Source: Streptomyces sp. STR69 (GTDB taxonomy: Bacteria; Actinomycetota; Actinomycetes; Streptomycetales; Streptomycetaceae). From it: a stretch of 64,000 bases of DNA. The notes beneath the pieces were generated by a model, which was given only the letters and a program-made list of their open reading frames with translations, had not been told where the DNA came from and did not search any database. Positions 7,401 to 15,656 of the stretch are shown here, one piece after another. The stretch spans positions 44,472 to 108,471 of the forward strand of contig NZ_JALJRY010000029.1 in the NCBI RefSeq assembly GCF_024519455.1, read 5' to 3'. The position numbers and the translations under genes are program-made. The number at the start of each line of letters is the position of its first letter. The stretch's first letter is position 1.

Positions 7401-9897
7401 ACAACCCACGAGTGGATCGCAGACCCCTCAGGGCCAGGGCATACAGGCCGAGCACAGCAGCGAGCAGCAGGTAGTAGGGCAGCGCGAGCCCCGTCATGCC
7501 GAGCGCCGCGCCCAGCGGACTCGGCGGCAGCAGCAGCCCCACGGCGGCCAGCACGGCCGCGGCCCGCCCCACCGGCCCCGGCCCGCCGCCCTTCGCGAGG
7601 CTCCGGCCGGTCCGCAGGAGCAGCATCACCAGGGCCTGGGTGAGCAGGTTCTCGGTGAACCAGGCCGAGTGGAACAGCACCTCGTCGTCCACGGCGTCGG
7701 GGCCGCGCAGCGCGAGCGCGAGCACCGCGAAGGTGGCGAGGTCGGCGACCGCGTTGAGCACCCCGAACCCGGTGATGAACCGCAGGAACGCCCGGGGTCG
7801 CAGCTCGGTCGGCCTGCGCAGCGCGGCGGCGCCCGGCCGGTCGTGGGCGAAGGCGAGTTGGGCCAGGTCGAAGCAGAGGTTCTGGGCGAGCACCTGGACC
7901 GGGAGCATCGGCAGGAACGGCAGCAGCAGACCCGCGGCGAGCATCGCGGTGACGTTGCCGAGGTTCGAGGAGAACGTGACCCGCAGATACGAGGCGATGT
8001 TCGCGCTGCTGTGCCGGCCGGCCGTGACCGCGTGCCGGATCGCGGCGAGGTCCTTCCCGGCGAGTACCACGTCGGCGGCCTCGCGGGCCGCGTCGACGGC
8101 GGCCCGCGGTGCGATCCCGACGTCGGCGGCGCGCAGCGCGGGCACGTCGTTGAGGCCGTCGCCGAGGAAGCCGACGGTGTGTCCGGCCGCGCGGAGGGCG
8201 GCGACCGCGCGGGCCTTGTCCTGAGGGGTGCAGCGGGCGGAGACCCGCACCTGTCCGGGGTCCAGTCCCAGTTCCCGGCACACCCTGGCCGCCGTAGCCA
8301 GATGGTCGCCGGTGAGGATCCGCACGCCGATCCCCAGGTCGGCCAGGGTGCGCAGGGCTTCCGGCGCGGCCGGGTCGATGGCGTCGTGGAAGGTGACCAG
8401 GCCGCGGAAGGTCAGGCCCCGTTCGTCGGCGGGGGTGTACGCGCGCGTGCGGGCCGGAAGTTCGGCGGTGGCGACTGCCAGCAGCCGCAGTCCGGACTCG
8501 GCCTCGCGGGTGGCGAGGGCGAGCAGCCGCTCCCGTTCGCCGGGCTCCAGCAGACACCGTTCCACGACGTCCTCGACCGCGCCCTTGACGATGAGGGTGT
8601 GTGTGCCGAGGGCTTCGCCGCGCACCACCGCCGAGGCGAGCCGCCGCAGCGGATCGAAGGGCACGGCCGCGATCCCGTCGTACTCCTCCCCCACCGGTCC
8701 GGCCGCCGCCAGCAGTGCTTCGTCGAGGGCGTCCGGGACGGGTGCCTCGGCGAGTTGGAGGGTCCACCAGGCGGCGGTGGCGGCCCGGTTCAGGACGTCC
8801 GGGTCGTCGAGGCCGTCCGGGCCGAGGGCGCGTTCCACGACCGGGCGGTCCTGGGTGAGGGTGCCGGTCTTGTCGAGGCACAGGACGTCCACGGCGCCCA
8901 GGTCGTGCAGGGCGGGGAGCCGTCTGACGACGACGCCGTGCGTACGGGCGAGCAGCGAGGCCCCGCGCGCGAGGCAGGTCGTGACGATCACCGGAAGCAT
9001 CTCGGGGGTCAGTCCGACGGCCACCGCGACGGCGAACGGCAGCGTCTCCAGGCCCCGGCCGCGCAGTGCCGCGTTGGCCATCAGGACCAGCGGGGGCGTC
9101 AGCAGCATGAAGCGGATCAGTACCCAGGAGACGCCGTGCACGGAGCGGTCGAAGGCGCTCGCCTCGCGTCGCACCGGCTCGCCGTGCGCGGCGGCGAACC
9201 GCGTCCGTGCGCCCGTCTCCAGGACGACCGCCGTGGCACTGCCCGAGACGACCCCGCTGCCCTGGAAGCACAGGTGCGGCTGGGCGAAGGGACCCTCGAC
9301 GGCCGCACCGGGCAGTTCCACGGCGGCCTTGGCGACCGGCGCGGACTCCCCGGTCAGCGCGGCCTGGTGCACGGTCAGCCCGCTCGCGCGCAGGAGTCGT
9401 AGATCCGCCGGGACGAGGTCGCCGGGGCCGAGCCGGACCACGTCGCCGGGGACCAGTTCGGCGACTGGTATCTCCCGGGCCCGCACCGGTGCCCCGGCGT
9501 CCGCGCGGCGCAGCACGCAGGCGGTCGAGGCGACCAGTTCGCGCAGGTCGTGCAGGGAGCGGTCGGCCCGGTGCTCGCCGCCGGCGCGCAGCACACAGCT
9601 GACGGCGACCAGCGCGAGGATGACGGCGGCGGTGCCCCAGGACGCGACGAGTGCGGAGACCAGGCCGAGACAGAGCAGGACGACGGTGAAGGGGTCGCGC
9701 AGGCTGCGCAGGAACAGGCGGTACCAGGGTGTCGTACGGCGTTCCGGGAGGGTGTTCTCACCGGTCGCCGCGAGCCGGGCGGCGGCCTCCGGGTCGGTCA
9801 GTCCGCGCGGGCCGGTGTCGAGGTGCCGTAGCGCCTGGAGCGGGGTGTGCCGGTGCGCGGCGGCGTCAGAGGCCACGGAGTCGGGGGGCGGGCACAT
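7384..9897 (-). CDS. P-type cation ATPase, MgtA/P3B-like
   Basis: 837 aa. The N-terminal cation-ATPase domain (HRHTPLQALRHLDTGPRGLT) is followed by paired membrane helices and the actuator motif LTGES. The phosphorylation site is DKTGTLT with Asp342, followed by the hinge GDGLNDVPALRAADVGIA and C-terminal helices. There is no N-terminal metal-binding domain and no CPC motif, which argues against a heavy-metal P1B pump. The overall resemblance is to MgtA/MgtB magnesium importers. The start is ATG 9897, and its first 32 nt overlap the end of the ArsR gene, so translation is coupled. An ArsR partner is unusual for an Mg2+ ATPase and leaves the ion uncertain. tatA follows on the same strand. Confidence 0.85.
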   Translation of the reverse strand: MCPPPDSVASDAAAHRHTPLQALRHLDTGPRGLTDPEAAARLAATGENTLPERRTTPWYRLFLRSLRDPFTVVLLCLGLVSALVASWGTAAVILALVAVSCVLRAGGEHRADRSLHDLRELVASTACVLRRADAGAPVRAREIPVAELVPGDVVRLGPGDLVPADLRLLRASGLTVHQAALTGESAPVAKAAVELPGAAVEGPFAQPHLCFQGSGVVSGSATAVVLETGARTRFAAAHGEPVRREASAFDRSVHGVSWVLIRFMLLTPPLVLMANAALRGRGLETLPFAVAVAVGLTPEMLPVIVTTCLARGASLLARTHGVVVRRLPALHDLGAVDVLCLDKTGTLTQDRPVVERALGPDGLDDPDVLNRAATAAWWTLQLAEAPVPDALDEALLAAAGPVGEEYDGIAAVPFDPLRRLASAVVRGEALGTHTLIVKGAVEDVVERCLLEPGERERLLALATREAESGLRLLAVATAELPARTRAYTPADERGLTFRGLVTFHDAIDPAAPEALRTLADLGIGVRILTGDHLATAARVCRELGLDPGQVRVSARCTPQDKARAVAALRAAGHTVGFLGDGLNDVPALRAADVGIAPRAAVDAAREAADVVLAGKDLAAIRHAVTAGRHSSANIASYLRVTFSSNLGNVTAMLAAGLLLPFLPMLPVQVLAQNLCFDLAQLAFAHDRPGAAALRRPTELRPRAFLRFITGFGVLNAVADLATFAVLALALRGPDAVDDEVLFHSAWFTENLLTQALVMLLLRTGRSLAKGGGPGPVGRAAAVLAAVGLLLPPSPLGAALGMTGLALPYYLLLAAVLGLYALALRGLRSTRGLYSCAT

Positions 9898-10219
9898 CGC
9901 GGTCGGCGCGGTCGGTGCGGCGGGCGACCGCGAGCCGGACCACGTCGACCACGTCCGGGTCGTCGACGAAGTACACCTGGCGGCGGCCCTCGCGGCGGGA
10001 GCGGACCAGGCCGGCGAGTTTCAGTTTGGTCAGGTGCTGGCTGACGGCGGGCAGCGCGCCGCCGACCCGTTCCGCGAGTCCGGTGACATCGCTCTCGCCC
10101 TGGGCCAGCGCCCACACGATGTGCAGCCGCGCGGGCGAGGCCAGGAGGCCGAAGGCCGCGGCGGCCTCCGCGAGCACGTCGGCGGACGGGTCGTCGAAGC
10201 CGCGGCCGACTGTCTGCAC
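9866..10219 (-). CDS. ArsR/SmtB-family winged-helix regulator
   Basis: 117 aa. The winged helix has LASPARLHIVWALAQGESDVTGLAERV, then the recognition helix ALPAVSQHLTKLKLAGLV and a wing RREGRRQVYFV. The family represses metal or redox genes and usually releases DNA on effector binding. No obvious cysteine pair (ELCVCDL type) is present, so the inducer is unclear. GTG 10219 was chosen because GGGAGG precedes it at nine nt; the frame extends further upstream without resemblance. It overlaps the P-type ATPase gene by 32 nt and presumably controls it. A palindrome lies about 70 nt upstream (10286-10302). Confidence 0.85.
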   Translation of the reverse strand: MQTVGRGFDDPSADVLAEAAAAFGLLASPARLHIVWALAQGESDVTGLAERVGGALPAVSQHLTKLKLAGLVRSRREGRRQVYFVDDPDVVDVVRLAVARRTDRADRDVPAPRLRGL

Positions 10220-10285
10220 CGTCGTCGCCTCCCGCCCTGGCCGTTGCTTTCGTACGAACCGCCCCAGTCTAGGGGGCCGGAACTT

Positions 10286-10302
10286 CTCCCCGATCCGGGG
10301 AG
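10286..10302. promoter_or_regulatory. Palindrome upstream of arsR-type gene
   Basis: CTCCCCG-ATC-CGGGGAG is a perfect inverted repeat between the ArsR gene and the divergent TerB-like pseudogene. It is extended by GGAA and TTCC at near-symmetric outer positions. It is a candidate ArsR operator. Confidence 0.4.
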
Positions 10303-10381
10303 TTTCCACGGCGTCGCAGACACGGATTTGTATACGCACGACTACGCATGACTACGCACCACTACTACGCATGGAGTTCGC

Positions 10382-10869
10382 ATGGCCCTGTGGGACCGTT
10401 TCAAGGAGTCCGCGTCGACGATGCAGACCCAGCTCGTGGCGAAGAAGAACGATCTGAAGAGCGGGGCGTTCCGCGACGCGAGCATGGCGATGTGCGCGCT
10501 CGTGGCGGCTGCTGGGGGCACCTCCCACGCCGTTTAGGCAGTGGGGGAGGCACCGTCGACCCCTCGGAGCGGCAGCGCGTCGCGCAGCTCATCGCGAGCA
10601 ACGAGGTGCTGCAGAACTTCGACGCGATGGACCTCCAGCGGCGCTTCGACGCGAACCTGGACAAGCTGACGGCCGACTTCGCCTTCGGCAAGGTCAGTGT
10701 GTTGCAGGAGATCGCCAAGGCGAAGAAGAAGCCCGCCGAGGCGCGGGCCGTGATCCAGATCGGCATCGTGATCGGCGGCGCGGACGGCGACTTCGACAAG
10801 ACCGAGCAGGCCGTGGTCCGCGAGGCCTGCTTCACCCTGGACCTGCCGCCGCACGAGTTCGACCTCTGA
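10382..10869 (+). pseudogene. TerB-like gene disrupted by a palindromic mini-repeat
   Basis: Frame 10382 gives MALWDRFKESASTMQTQLVA... through MCALVAAA, the start of the Streptomyces TerB-like (tellurite-resistance TerB superfamily) protein. It then meets TAG at 10535. The rest, TVDPSERQRVAQLIASNEVL through PPHEFDL, resumes in another frame from about 10552 and runs to the stop at 10867-10869. Between the halves lies a palindromic insert (about 10514-10551) that introduces the stop and shifts the frame by about 32 nt. Both flanks remain well conserved, so the insertion looks recent. No convincing ribosome-binding site restarts translation of the second half. Expression of a full-length protein would require recoding. 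Confidence 0.8.
10514..10554. repeat. Short interspersed palindromic repeat (Streptomyces mini-repeat)
   Basis: GGGGGCACCTCCCACGCC and GGCAGTGGGGGAGGCACC are imperfect inverted arms around GTTTA. The same skeleton (five Gs, C-rich arm, short loop, TGGGGGAGG) appears at 37301-37339. Elements of this form occur widely in Streptomyces genomes. Here it splits the TerB-like gene. Confidence 0.7.
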
Positions 10870-10885
10870 CCGGCCTTCGGAGGAC

Positions 10886-11035
10886 ATGACCGGGAACCTG
10901 CCGGACGACCTGGACCGCGGACTGATCCACGCCCTGCACATCGACGGCCGGGCGCCCTTCAGCAGGATCGCCGCGGTCCTCGGCGTCTCGGCCCAGACCG
11001 TCGCGCGGCGCTGCGCCCCGCCGCGCAGAGGGTGA
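10886..11035 (+). pseudogene. Truncated Lrp/AsnC-family regulator remnant
   Basis: 49 aa. The reading is MTGNLPDDLDRGLIHALHID, then GRAPFSRIAAVLGVSAQTVA and RRCAPPRRG before a stop. This is the N-terminal helix-turn-helix of an Lrp/AsnC regulator. The normal continuation (about 100-280 residues with ligand-binding domains) is absent. GGAGGA precedes the ATG, so the fragment may still be translated. Its end (CAPPRRG) no longer matches the family, consistent with a deletion junction near 11015. It is too short to dimerise as a normal AsnC protein. Confidence 0.75.
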
Positions 11036-11429
11036 GCCCCCTCGGGGGTGGCCGGCCGTGCGGGTGTGCTCAGTTGTCTCATGGCCGAAGCGTGGAATCG
11101 TGGGGGCGGTATCTTCCAGCGCGGTCCCCGGGATCGCGGATTTCCTCCATCCGCGGCTCCCCTGACGGCGAACTCCCGCACCACGAGCCCTAGTTGCCGA
11201 CGTAACCGTCCGTCCCCCTGTATGCAGCCTCCTCAACCTCCTTACGACGTCGAGATGATCACAATGCGGCAGCAACAACTCACTCCGGGTCGCCGCTCAC
11301 TTGACTACCAGCGGTCACACACGATTGGCTCCGGCCCAGCGGGAGTCACCCGGTCGCGCACCTCATACGGCTCCGGGCGCACTCTCCCCGTCCCCGAGCT
11401 CGGCCGCACAGCGAGGTGCCGCACCCCCC
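11036..11429. other. Intergenic region before the binding-protein/conservon-1 operon
   Basis: 394 bp with no gene that I can support. The last 200 bp must carry the promoter of the operon starting at 11430. TTGACT at 11302-11307 is a possible -35 box, but I see no convincing -10 element at the right distance. Confidence 0.3.
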
Positions 11430-12449
11430 ATGAACACTCCTCCCTCACCTCACACCCCCTTCCGTCGCATACGTGGCACGGCGCTGACCGGCGCCGTCGC
11501 CGTCTGTCTGCTGCTCGCCGGCTGCTCCGGAACCGGTGATTCCGGGTCCGGGTCGGACACGGGCGCGGCCGGTGCCGCGGGCACCGGCCGCCTCAAGGTC
11601 GCCATGGTCACCCACGCGAGCAAGGGCGACGCCTTCTGGGTGCTGGTGAAGAAGGGCGCCGAGGCCGCCGCCGCCAAGGACGGTGTGGAGCTGACGTACA
11701 CGAGCGACCCGGACGCCACCGGGCAGGCCGAGCTGGTGCGCGACGCGATCCGGGACGGGGTCGACGGCATCGCGCTGACGCTCGCCAAGCCGGACGCGAT
11801 GAAGGCGCCGATCGCCCAGGCCAAGGCCTCGGACATTCCCGTGGTCGGTCTCAACTCCGGTATCGACTCCTGGCAGTCGGACGGTGTGCTGGAGTTCTTC
11901 GGGCAGGACGAGAGCGTCGCGGGCCGCGCCGTCGGCGAGAAGCTGGACGAGCTCCAGGCCAAGCACGCCCTGTGCGTGATCCACGAGCGGGGCAATGTCG
12001 CCCTGGAGGCGCGCTGCGCGGGCGTGAAGAAGGCGTTCACCGGCGAGACCGACATGCTCTATGTGGACGGCACCGACATGAACGCCGTGTCCGCGAGTGT
12101 CACGGACCGGCTCAAGCAGGACCCCAGCATCGACGAAGTGGTCACGTTGGGCGCCCAGTTCGCGCTGACCGCGGTCAAGTCCGTGAAGTCGGCGGGCAGC
12201 AAGGCCAAGGTCGCGACCTTCGACCTCAACTCGGCCCTGGTCAAGACCGTGCAGAGCGGGGCCGTACAGTTCGCGGTCGATCAACAACCGTATCTGCAGG
12301 GCTATCTGGCCGTGGACTCGTTGTGGCTGTACAAGACCAACGGCAACATCAGTGGCGGCGGGGCGGCTCCCGTGCTCACCGGCCCGGCGTTCGTGACGAG
12401 GACGAACGTCGGCGCGGTCGCGAAGTTCGCGGCCAACGGAACGCGCTGA
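11430..12449 (+). CDS. Sugar-type ABC substrate-binding lipoprotein (RbsB-like, orphan)
   Basis: 339 aa. A lipoprotein signal ends LLLAGCSG, so the protein is lipid-anchored outside the membrane. The mature part, from RLKVAMVTHASKGDAFWVLV, is a periplasmic-binding-protein-4 (ribose-type) fold. It includes the hinge motif ITLAKPDAMKAPIAQAKASDIPVVGLNSG with A for I at the first position. No permease or ATPase gene is adjacent. Instead cvnA follows after 39 bp on the same strand. A role as ligand-sensing partner of the CvnA sensor, rather than in transport, is therefore attractive but inferred. ATG 11430 was chosen because it gives the signal peptide; GAGG lies 14 nt upstream, rather far. Confidence 0.85.
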   Translation: MNTPPSPHTPFRRIRGTALTGAVAVCLLLAGCSGTGDSGSGSDTGAAGAAGTGRLKVAMVTHASKGDAFWVLVKKGAEAAAAKDGVELTYTSDPDATGQAELVRDAIRDGVDGIALTLAKPDAMKAPIAQAKASDIPVVGLNSGIDSWQSDGVLEFFGQDESVAGRAVGEKLDELQAKHALCVIHERGNVALEARCAGVKKAFTGETDMLYVDGTDMNAVSASVTDRLKQDPSIDEVVTLGAQFALTAVKSVKSAGSKAKVATFDLNSALVKTVQSGAVQFAVDQQPYLQGYLAVDSLWLYKTNGNISGGGAAPVLTGPAFVTRTNVGAVAKFAANGTR

Positions 12450-12488
12450 CCGGACACTTCGTACGAGGATGTAGCGAGGACGACCACG

Positions 12489-14852
12489 ATGTCTCCACGG
12501 ACAGGTGCCCGGCGCCGCGTCGGTTCCATACGTCTTTCCCTGATTCTGCTCGCCCTGGTCCCCAGCGTCACGCTGGCCGCGATGTGGGGCGTGACGACGA
12601 CCCAGATGTTCACGGAGGGGCTACGGCTGCGCTCGCAGACGGAGTTGAGCCGGTCGACCGGCGCCATGGGCACCGAGGCCGCGCTCGCGCTCCAGAAGGA
12701 ACGCAGTCTGTCGGCGGCCTGGATGGCCTCGCCGCACGGTTCCGAGGCCGCGCTCACGGCACAGCGCGCGGAGACGGACAAGGCGGTGGCCCGGCTCGTG
12801 GGCCAGACCGACGCCATCAAGAGGGCGCCCGCCCGCATCAGGGACCGGATGTACTCGGTCGTCGCGTCGGTGGACAGCCTGGAGTACTACCGCAGCCAGG
12901 TGGACAAGCCCACCGACATCACGCCCCAGCAGGTGCTGGACCAGTACACGTCGATCATCGACGACCAGATCCAGGCGTTCCAGCAGCTCTCCCAGGTCGA
13001 CGACGGCGACCTCACCTCGCAGGCGGAGCCGCTCGTCGCGCTGGAGCACGGGGCGGAGCTGGTCTCCCAGGAGGACGCGCAGCTGACGCTGGCCTGGCCC
13101 TCCGGGCACGTCAACAACGCGGCGTGGGAGCAGTTCGCCGAGCTGGTGCACGCCCGGCGCTGGCTGGTAGAGGACCAGATCGCCACTGGGTTCCAGGGCG
13201 CGACCAAGACGAAGATCGAGCACATTCTGCAGAGCGTCGCCTGGAGCACCCTGGAGTCCACGGAGGACGCAGTGCTCACGGCCGGTACGGCGGACAAGGC
13301 GGTGCCGGACAACGGTTCGGCCGGCAAGATCGTCCTGCCCGGCGAGCAGAAGCAGTGGAACGCGGCCCTGACCCAAGTCGCCGCCGAGTACGAGGTGTTG
13401 ATCCGGCAGCAGACGGCCGCACTCCTCGACCGCAGCTCCGACAAGGCGCGCAGCCTGCTCGTCACCGCCGCATGGCTGAGCGCGGGCGGACTCGCCGCCC
13501 TGCTGCTGTGCGTCGGCATGTCCTGGCGGATCACCCGCTCGCTGTCCCGTCGGCTGCGCGGTCTGAAGATGGCCACGCTGAGCCTGGCGGAGGACCGACT
13601 GCCGGACGTGGTCGCCCGGTTGAACCGGGGCGAGAAGATCGACGTGGAGTCGGCGACCCCGCCACTGGACTACGGCGGCGACGAACTCGGCCAGGTGGCA
13701 CAGGCGTTCAACACCGCGCAGCGCACGGCCGTGCACACCGCGATCGAACTCGCCGACACCCGGCGGGGGTTCCAGAAGGTCATCCTCGGCATCGCCCGGC
13801 AGAGCCAGAACCTGGTCAACCTCCAGCTCACCAAGCTCGACCAGCTGGAGCGCCGGCACGACGACCCCGAGGTGCTGCGCGGCCTGTACGAACTGGACTC
13901 CACGGCAAGCCAGTTGCGCCGCTACGAGGAGAACCTCGTCGTCATCAGCGGTGAGCAGCCCCGCCGCAGCTGGACCGAGCCGGTCGCGCTGATCGACATC
14001 CTGCGCAGTGCCGTGGGCGAGGTCGCCGAGTACCAGCGGGTCGAGGTGCACACCGAGGAGGAGGTGTGTCTCGCGCCGCCCGCGGTCGCCGACGTGATCC
14101 ACCTGCTGGCCGAGCTGATCGACAACGCGACGGTGTACTCCCCCGCGCCCAGCCCGGTCGGCGTACGGGCCGCGATGGTCGCCAAGGGTCTGGTGATCGA
14201 GGTCGAGGACCGCGGGCTCGGCATGTCGGAGGAGGACTACGCCTCGCTCAACGAACAGCTCGCGGTACCCCCGCAGTTCGACGTGGTCGCGCTCGCCGAC
14301 GACCTGCGGCTGGGCATGTTCGTGATCGCCCGGCTCGCCACCCGGCACGGCATCGCGGTGACGCTGCGTTCCTCGCCGTACGGCGGCACCACCGCGATCG
14401 TGCTGATCCCGCACGAGATCGTCGTACCCGAGCCGTTGGACGAGCCGGCGCCGGTCGCCGCGAAGGGCGCCGACGAGGCCGTCACGGTGGAGCGGGTCGG
14501 CGCCGTGGCCGAGAAGGCGGCCGAGATACCGGGCCCCACGCCCAGGGCGCTGCCCGCCATTCCCCCGGCCCGGTCCGCCGAGCCGACGGTGACCGCCGAT
14601 CCGGGCGGGCTCACCCCGTTGCCACGGCGGGTGCCGCAGACCAGTCTGGCCAGTGAGTTGCGGGAGGAGGCAGGACCGGCCGAGGAGGACGGGGAGCTGG
14701 AAGACTTCACCGCGGAACGTGCGGCTTCCTCGCTGGCCGGATTCCAGCGCGGCACGTTCCAGGCGCGAGACTCCATCGACGACGACGCGCCGTCGCAGTA
14801 CGACCGGGAGGAAGCAGCCGCCTCCTCGAATCCGCCCGCCGATCGCTCATGA
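12489..14852 (+). CDS. cvnA: CvnA-type sensor kinase-like protein of conservon 1 (NIT domain)
   Basis: 787 aa. Transmembrane helix 1 spans about 15-37. An external nitrate/nitrite-sensing-like (NIT) helical domain spans about 50-310. Helix 2 (AAWLSAGGLAALLLCVGM) spans about 328-346, followed by HAMP (about 347-425). A kinase-like region follows with the ATPase motifs ELIDNATVYSP (about 541-551) and VEDRGLGMSEED. From about residue 650 the tail is Pro/Ala/Glu-rich and disordered. CvnA proteins are membrane sensors that recruit CvnB, CvnC and the GTPase CvnD in a complex likened to eukaryotic G-protein systems. Start ATG 12489 follows GAGGA. The end overlaps cvnB by four bases. The ligand is unknown; the upstream binding protein is a candidate partner. 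Confidence 0.92.
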   Translation: MSPRTGARRRVGSIRLSLILLALVPSVTLAAMWGVTTTQMFTEGLRLRSQTELSRSTGAMGTEAALALQKERSLSAAWMASPHGSEAALTAQRAETDKAVARLVGQTDAIKRAPARIRDRMYSVVASVDSLEYYRSQVDKPTDITPQQVLDQYTSIIDDQIQAFQQLSQVDDGDLTSQAEPLVALEHGAELVSQEDAQLTLAWPSGHVNNAAWEQFAELVHARRWLVEDQIATGFQGATKTKIEHILQSVAWSTLESTEDAVLTAGTADKAVPDNGSAGKIVLPGEQKQWNAALTQVAAEYEVLIRQQTAALLDRSSDKARSLLVTAAWLSAGGLAALLLCVGMSWRITRSLSRRLRGLKMATLSLAEDRLPDVVARLNRGEKIDVESATPPLDYGGDELGQVAQAFNTAQRTAVHTAIELADTRRGFQKVILGIARQSQNLVNLQLTKLDQLERRHDDPEVLRGLYELDSTASQLRRYEENLVVISGEQPRRSWTEPVALIDILRSAVGEVAEYQRVEVHTEEEVCLAPPAVADVIHLLAELIDNATVYSPAPSPVGVRAAMVAKGLVIEVEDRGLGMSEEDYASLNEQLAVPPQFDVVALADDLRLGMFVIARLATRHGIAVTLRSSPYGGTTAIVLIPHEIVVPEPLDEPAPVAAKGADEAVTVERVGAVAEKAAEIPGPTPRALPAIPPARSAEPTVTADPGGLTPLPRRVPQTSLASELREEAGPAEEDGELEDFTAERAASSLAGFQRGTFQARDSIDDDAPSQYDREEAAASSNPPADRS

Positions 14853-15295
14853 AGGACTCCGCCATGACACGTCCCGTGCCCGCCACGCACACCCAACTCG
14901 ACCAGTTGCTCACCGGACTCGTGGACCGGGTGGCCGAGGTGAACCAGGCCGTCGTGCTGTCCGAGGACGGCCTCGTCGTCAGCAAGTCCACCGGGTTCCT
15001 GCGCGACGACGCCGAGCGGCTCGCGGCCACCGCGTCCGGGCTGATGAGCCTCAGCAAGGGGGTCAGCATGGACTTCCGGGGCGGTCCGGTGCGCCAGGCG
15101 CTGATCGAGATGGCGAACAGCTATCTGATCCTCACCTCGGCGGGCCCCGGCGCCCATCTGGTCGTCCTGACCGGTCCGGGCGCGGACGTCGGGGTCGTGG
15201 CGTACCAGATGAACATGCTGGTGAAGAAGATAGGCGAGCATCTCAGCGCCGCGCCGCGGGCCAACGTCGGCCCCGCGGCCGGCTCCGGCGAGTGA
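14849..15295 (+). CDS. cvnB: CvnB roadblock/LC7 protein of conservon 1
   Basis: 148 aa. It has the roadblock/LC7 fold (TQLDQLLTGLVDRVAEVNQA, VVLSEDGLVVSKS, SYLILTSAGPGAHLVVLTGP), in which a dimeric scaffold regulates a small GTPase. The ATG at 14849 overlaps the cvnA stop (ATGA). An internal ATG at 14864, preceded by AAGGA, is a credible alternative start and would shorten the protein by five residues. In conservons CvnB works with CvnD and is thought to link it to CvnA. A one-base gap separates it from cvnC. Confidence 0.9.
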   Translation: MKDSAMTRPVPATHTQLDQLLTGLVDRVAEVNQAVVLSEDGLVVSKSTGFLRDDAERLAATASGLMSLSKGVSMDFRGGPVRQALIEMANSYLILTSAGPGAHLVVLTGPGADVGVVAYQMNMLVKKIGEHLSAAPRANVGPAAGSGE

Positions 15296-15296
15296 G

Positions 15297-15656
15297 GTGA
15301 GCGGTGGCGACGCGGCGGGACGGCTCGTACGACCGTTCACGCTGACCGGTGGCAGAACCCGGCCCAGCCGCGCCGATTTCACCCTCATCACCACGGTGAC
15401 CGCGGTCGACCCGACGCCCGCGCGGGCGCCCCGGCCGCAGCCGGAGCAGTCCCGCATCCTGCGGCTGTGCGCCGAGCCGCTGGCGGTGGCGGAGGTCGCG
15501 GCCCTTGTCGACCTTCCGGTGAGCGTGGTAGTGATCATGCTCTGCGATCTGCTGGAGGCGGGCCTGATCACGGCCCGTCCGCCGCACCCGGTCTCCCGTA
15601 CCAGCCCGGACATGGACCTGCTGCAGAAAGTGAGGGAGGGCCTTGGCCGGCTCTGA
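15297..15656 (+). CDS. cvnC: CvnC DUF742 protein of conservon 1
   Basis: 119 aa. The DUF742 hallmarks RLVRPFTLTGGRTRPSRADF, LCAEPLAVAEVAALVDLPV and LLEAGLITARPP are all present. The second half resembles a winged helix. The start is GTG 15297, one base after the cvnB stop. The end overlaps the cvnD start by 14 nt, exactly as in conservon 2. Its biochemical role is not established; it is a constant member of the CvnA-D complex. Confidence 0.9.
   Translation: MSGGDAAGRLVRPFTLTGGRTRPSRADFTLITTVTAVDPTPARAPRPQPEQSRILRLCAEPLAVAEVAALVDLPVSVVVIMLCDLLEAGLITARPPHPVSRTSPDMDLLQKVREGLGRL

Noticed and set aside
9898..10381. A magnesium riboswitch (M-box) or mgtL-type leader for the MgtA-like gene
   Set aside because: The ATPase start overlaps the ArsR coding sequence, leaving no leader, and I see no conserved M-box elements.
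10348..10869. Reading the TerB-like region as one intact 173-aa gene
   Set aside because: The N-terminal half of that frame is not TerB-like (RGEEERSEERGV...). The true N-terminus is in the frame starting at 10382, which ends at TAG 10535.
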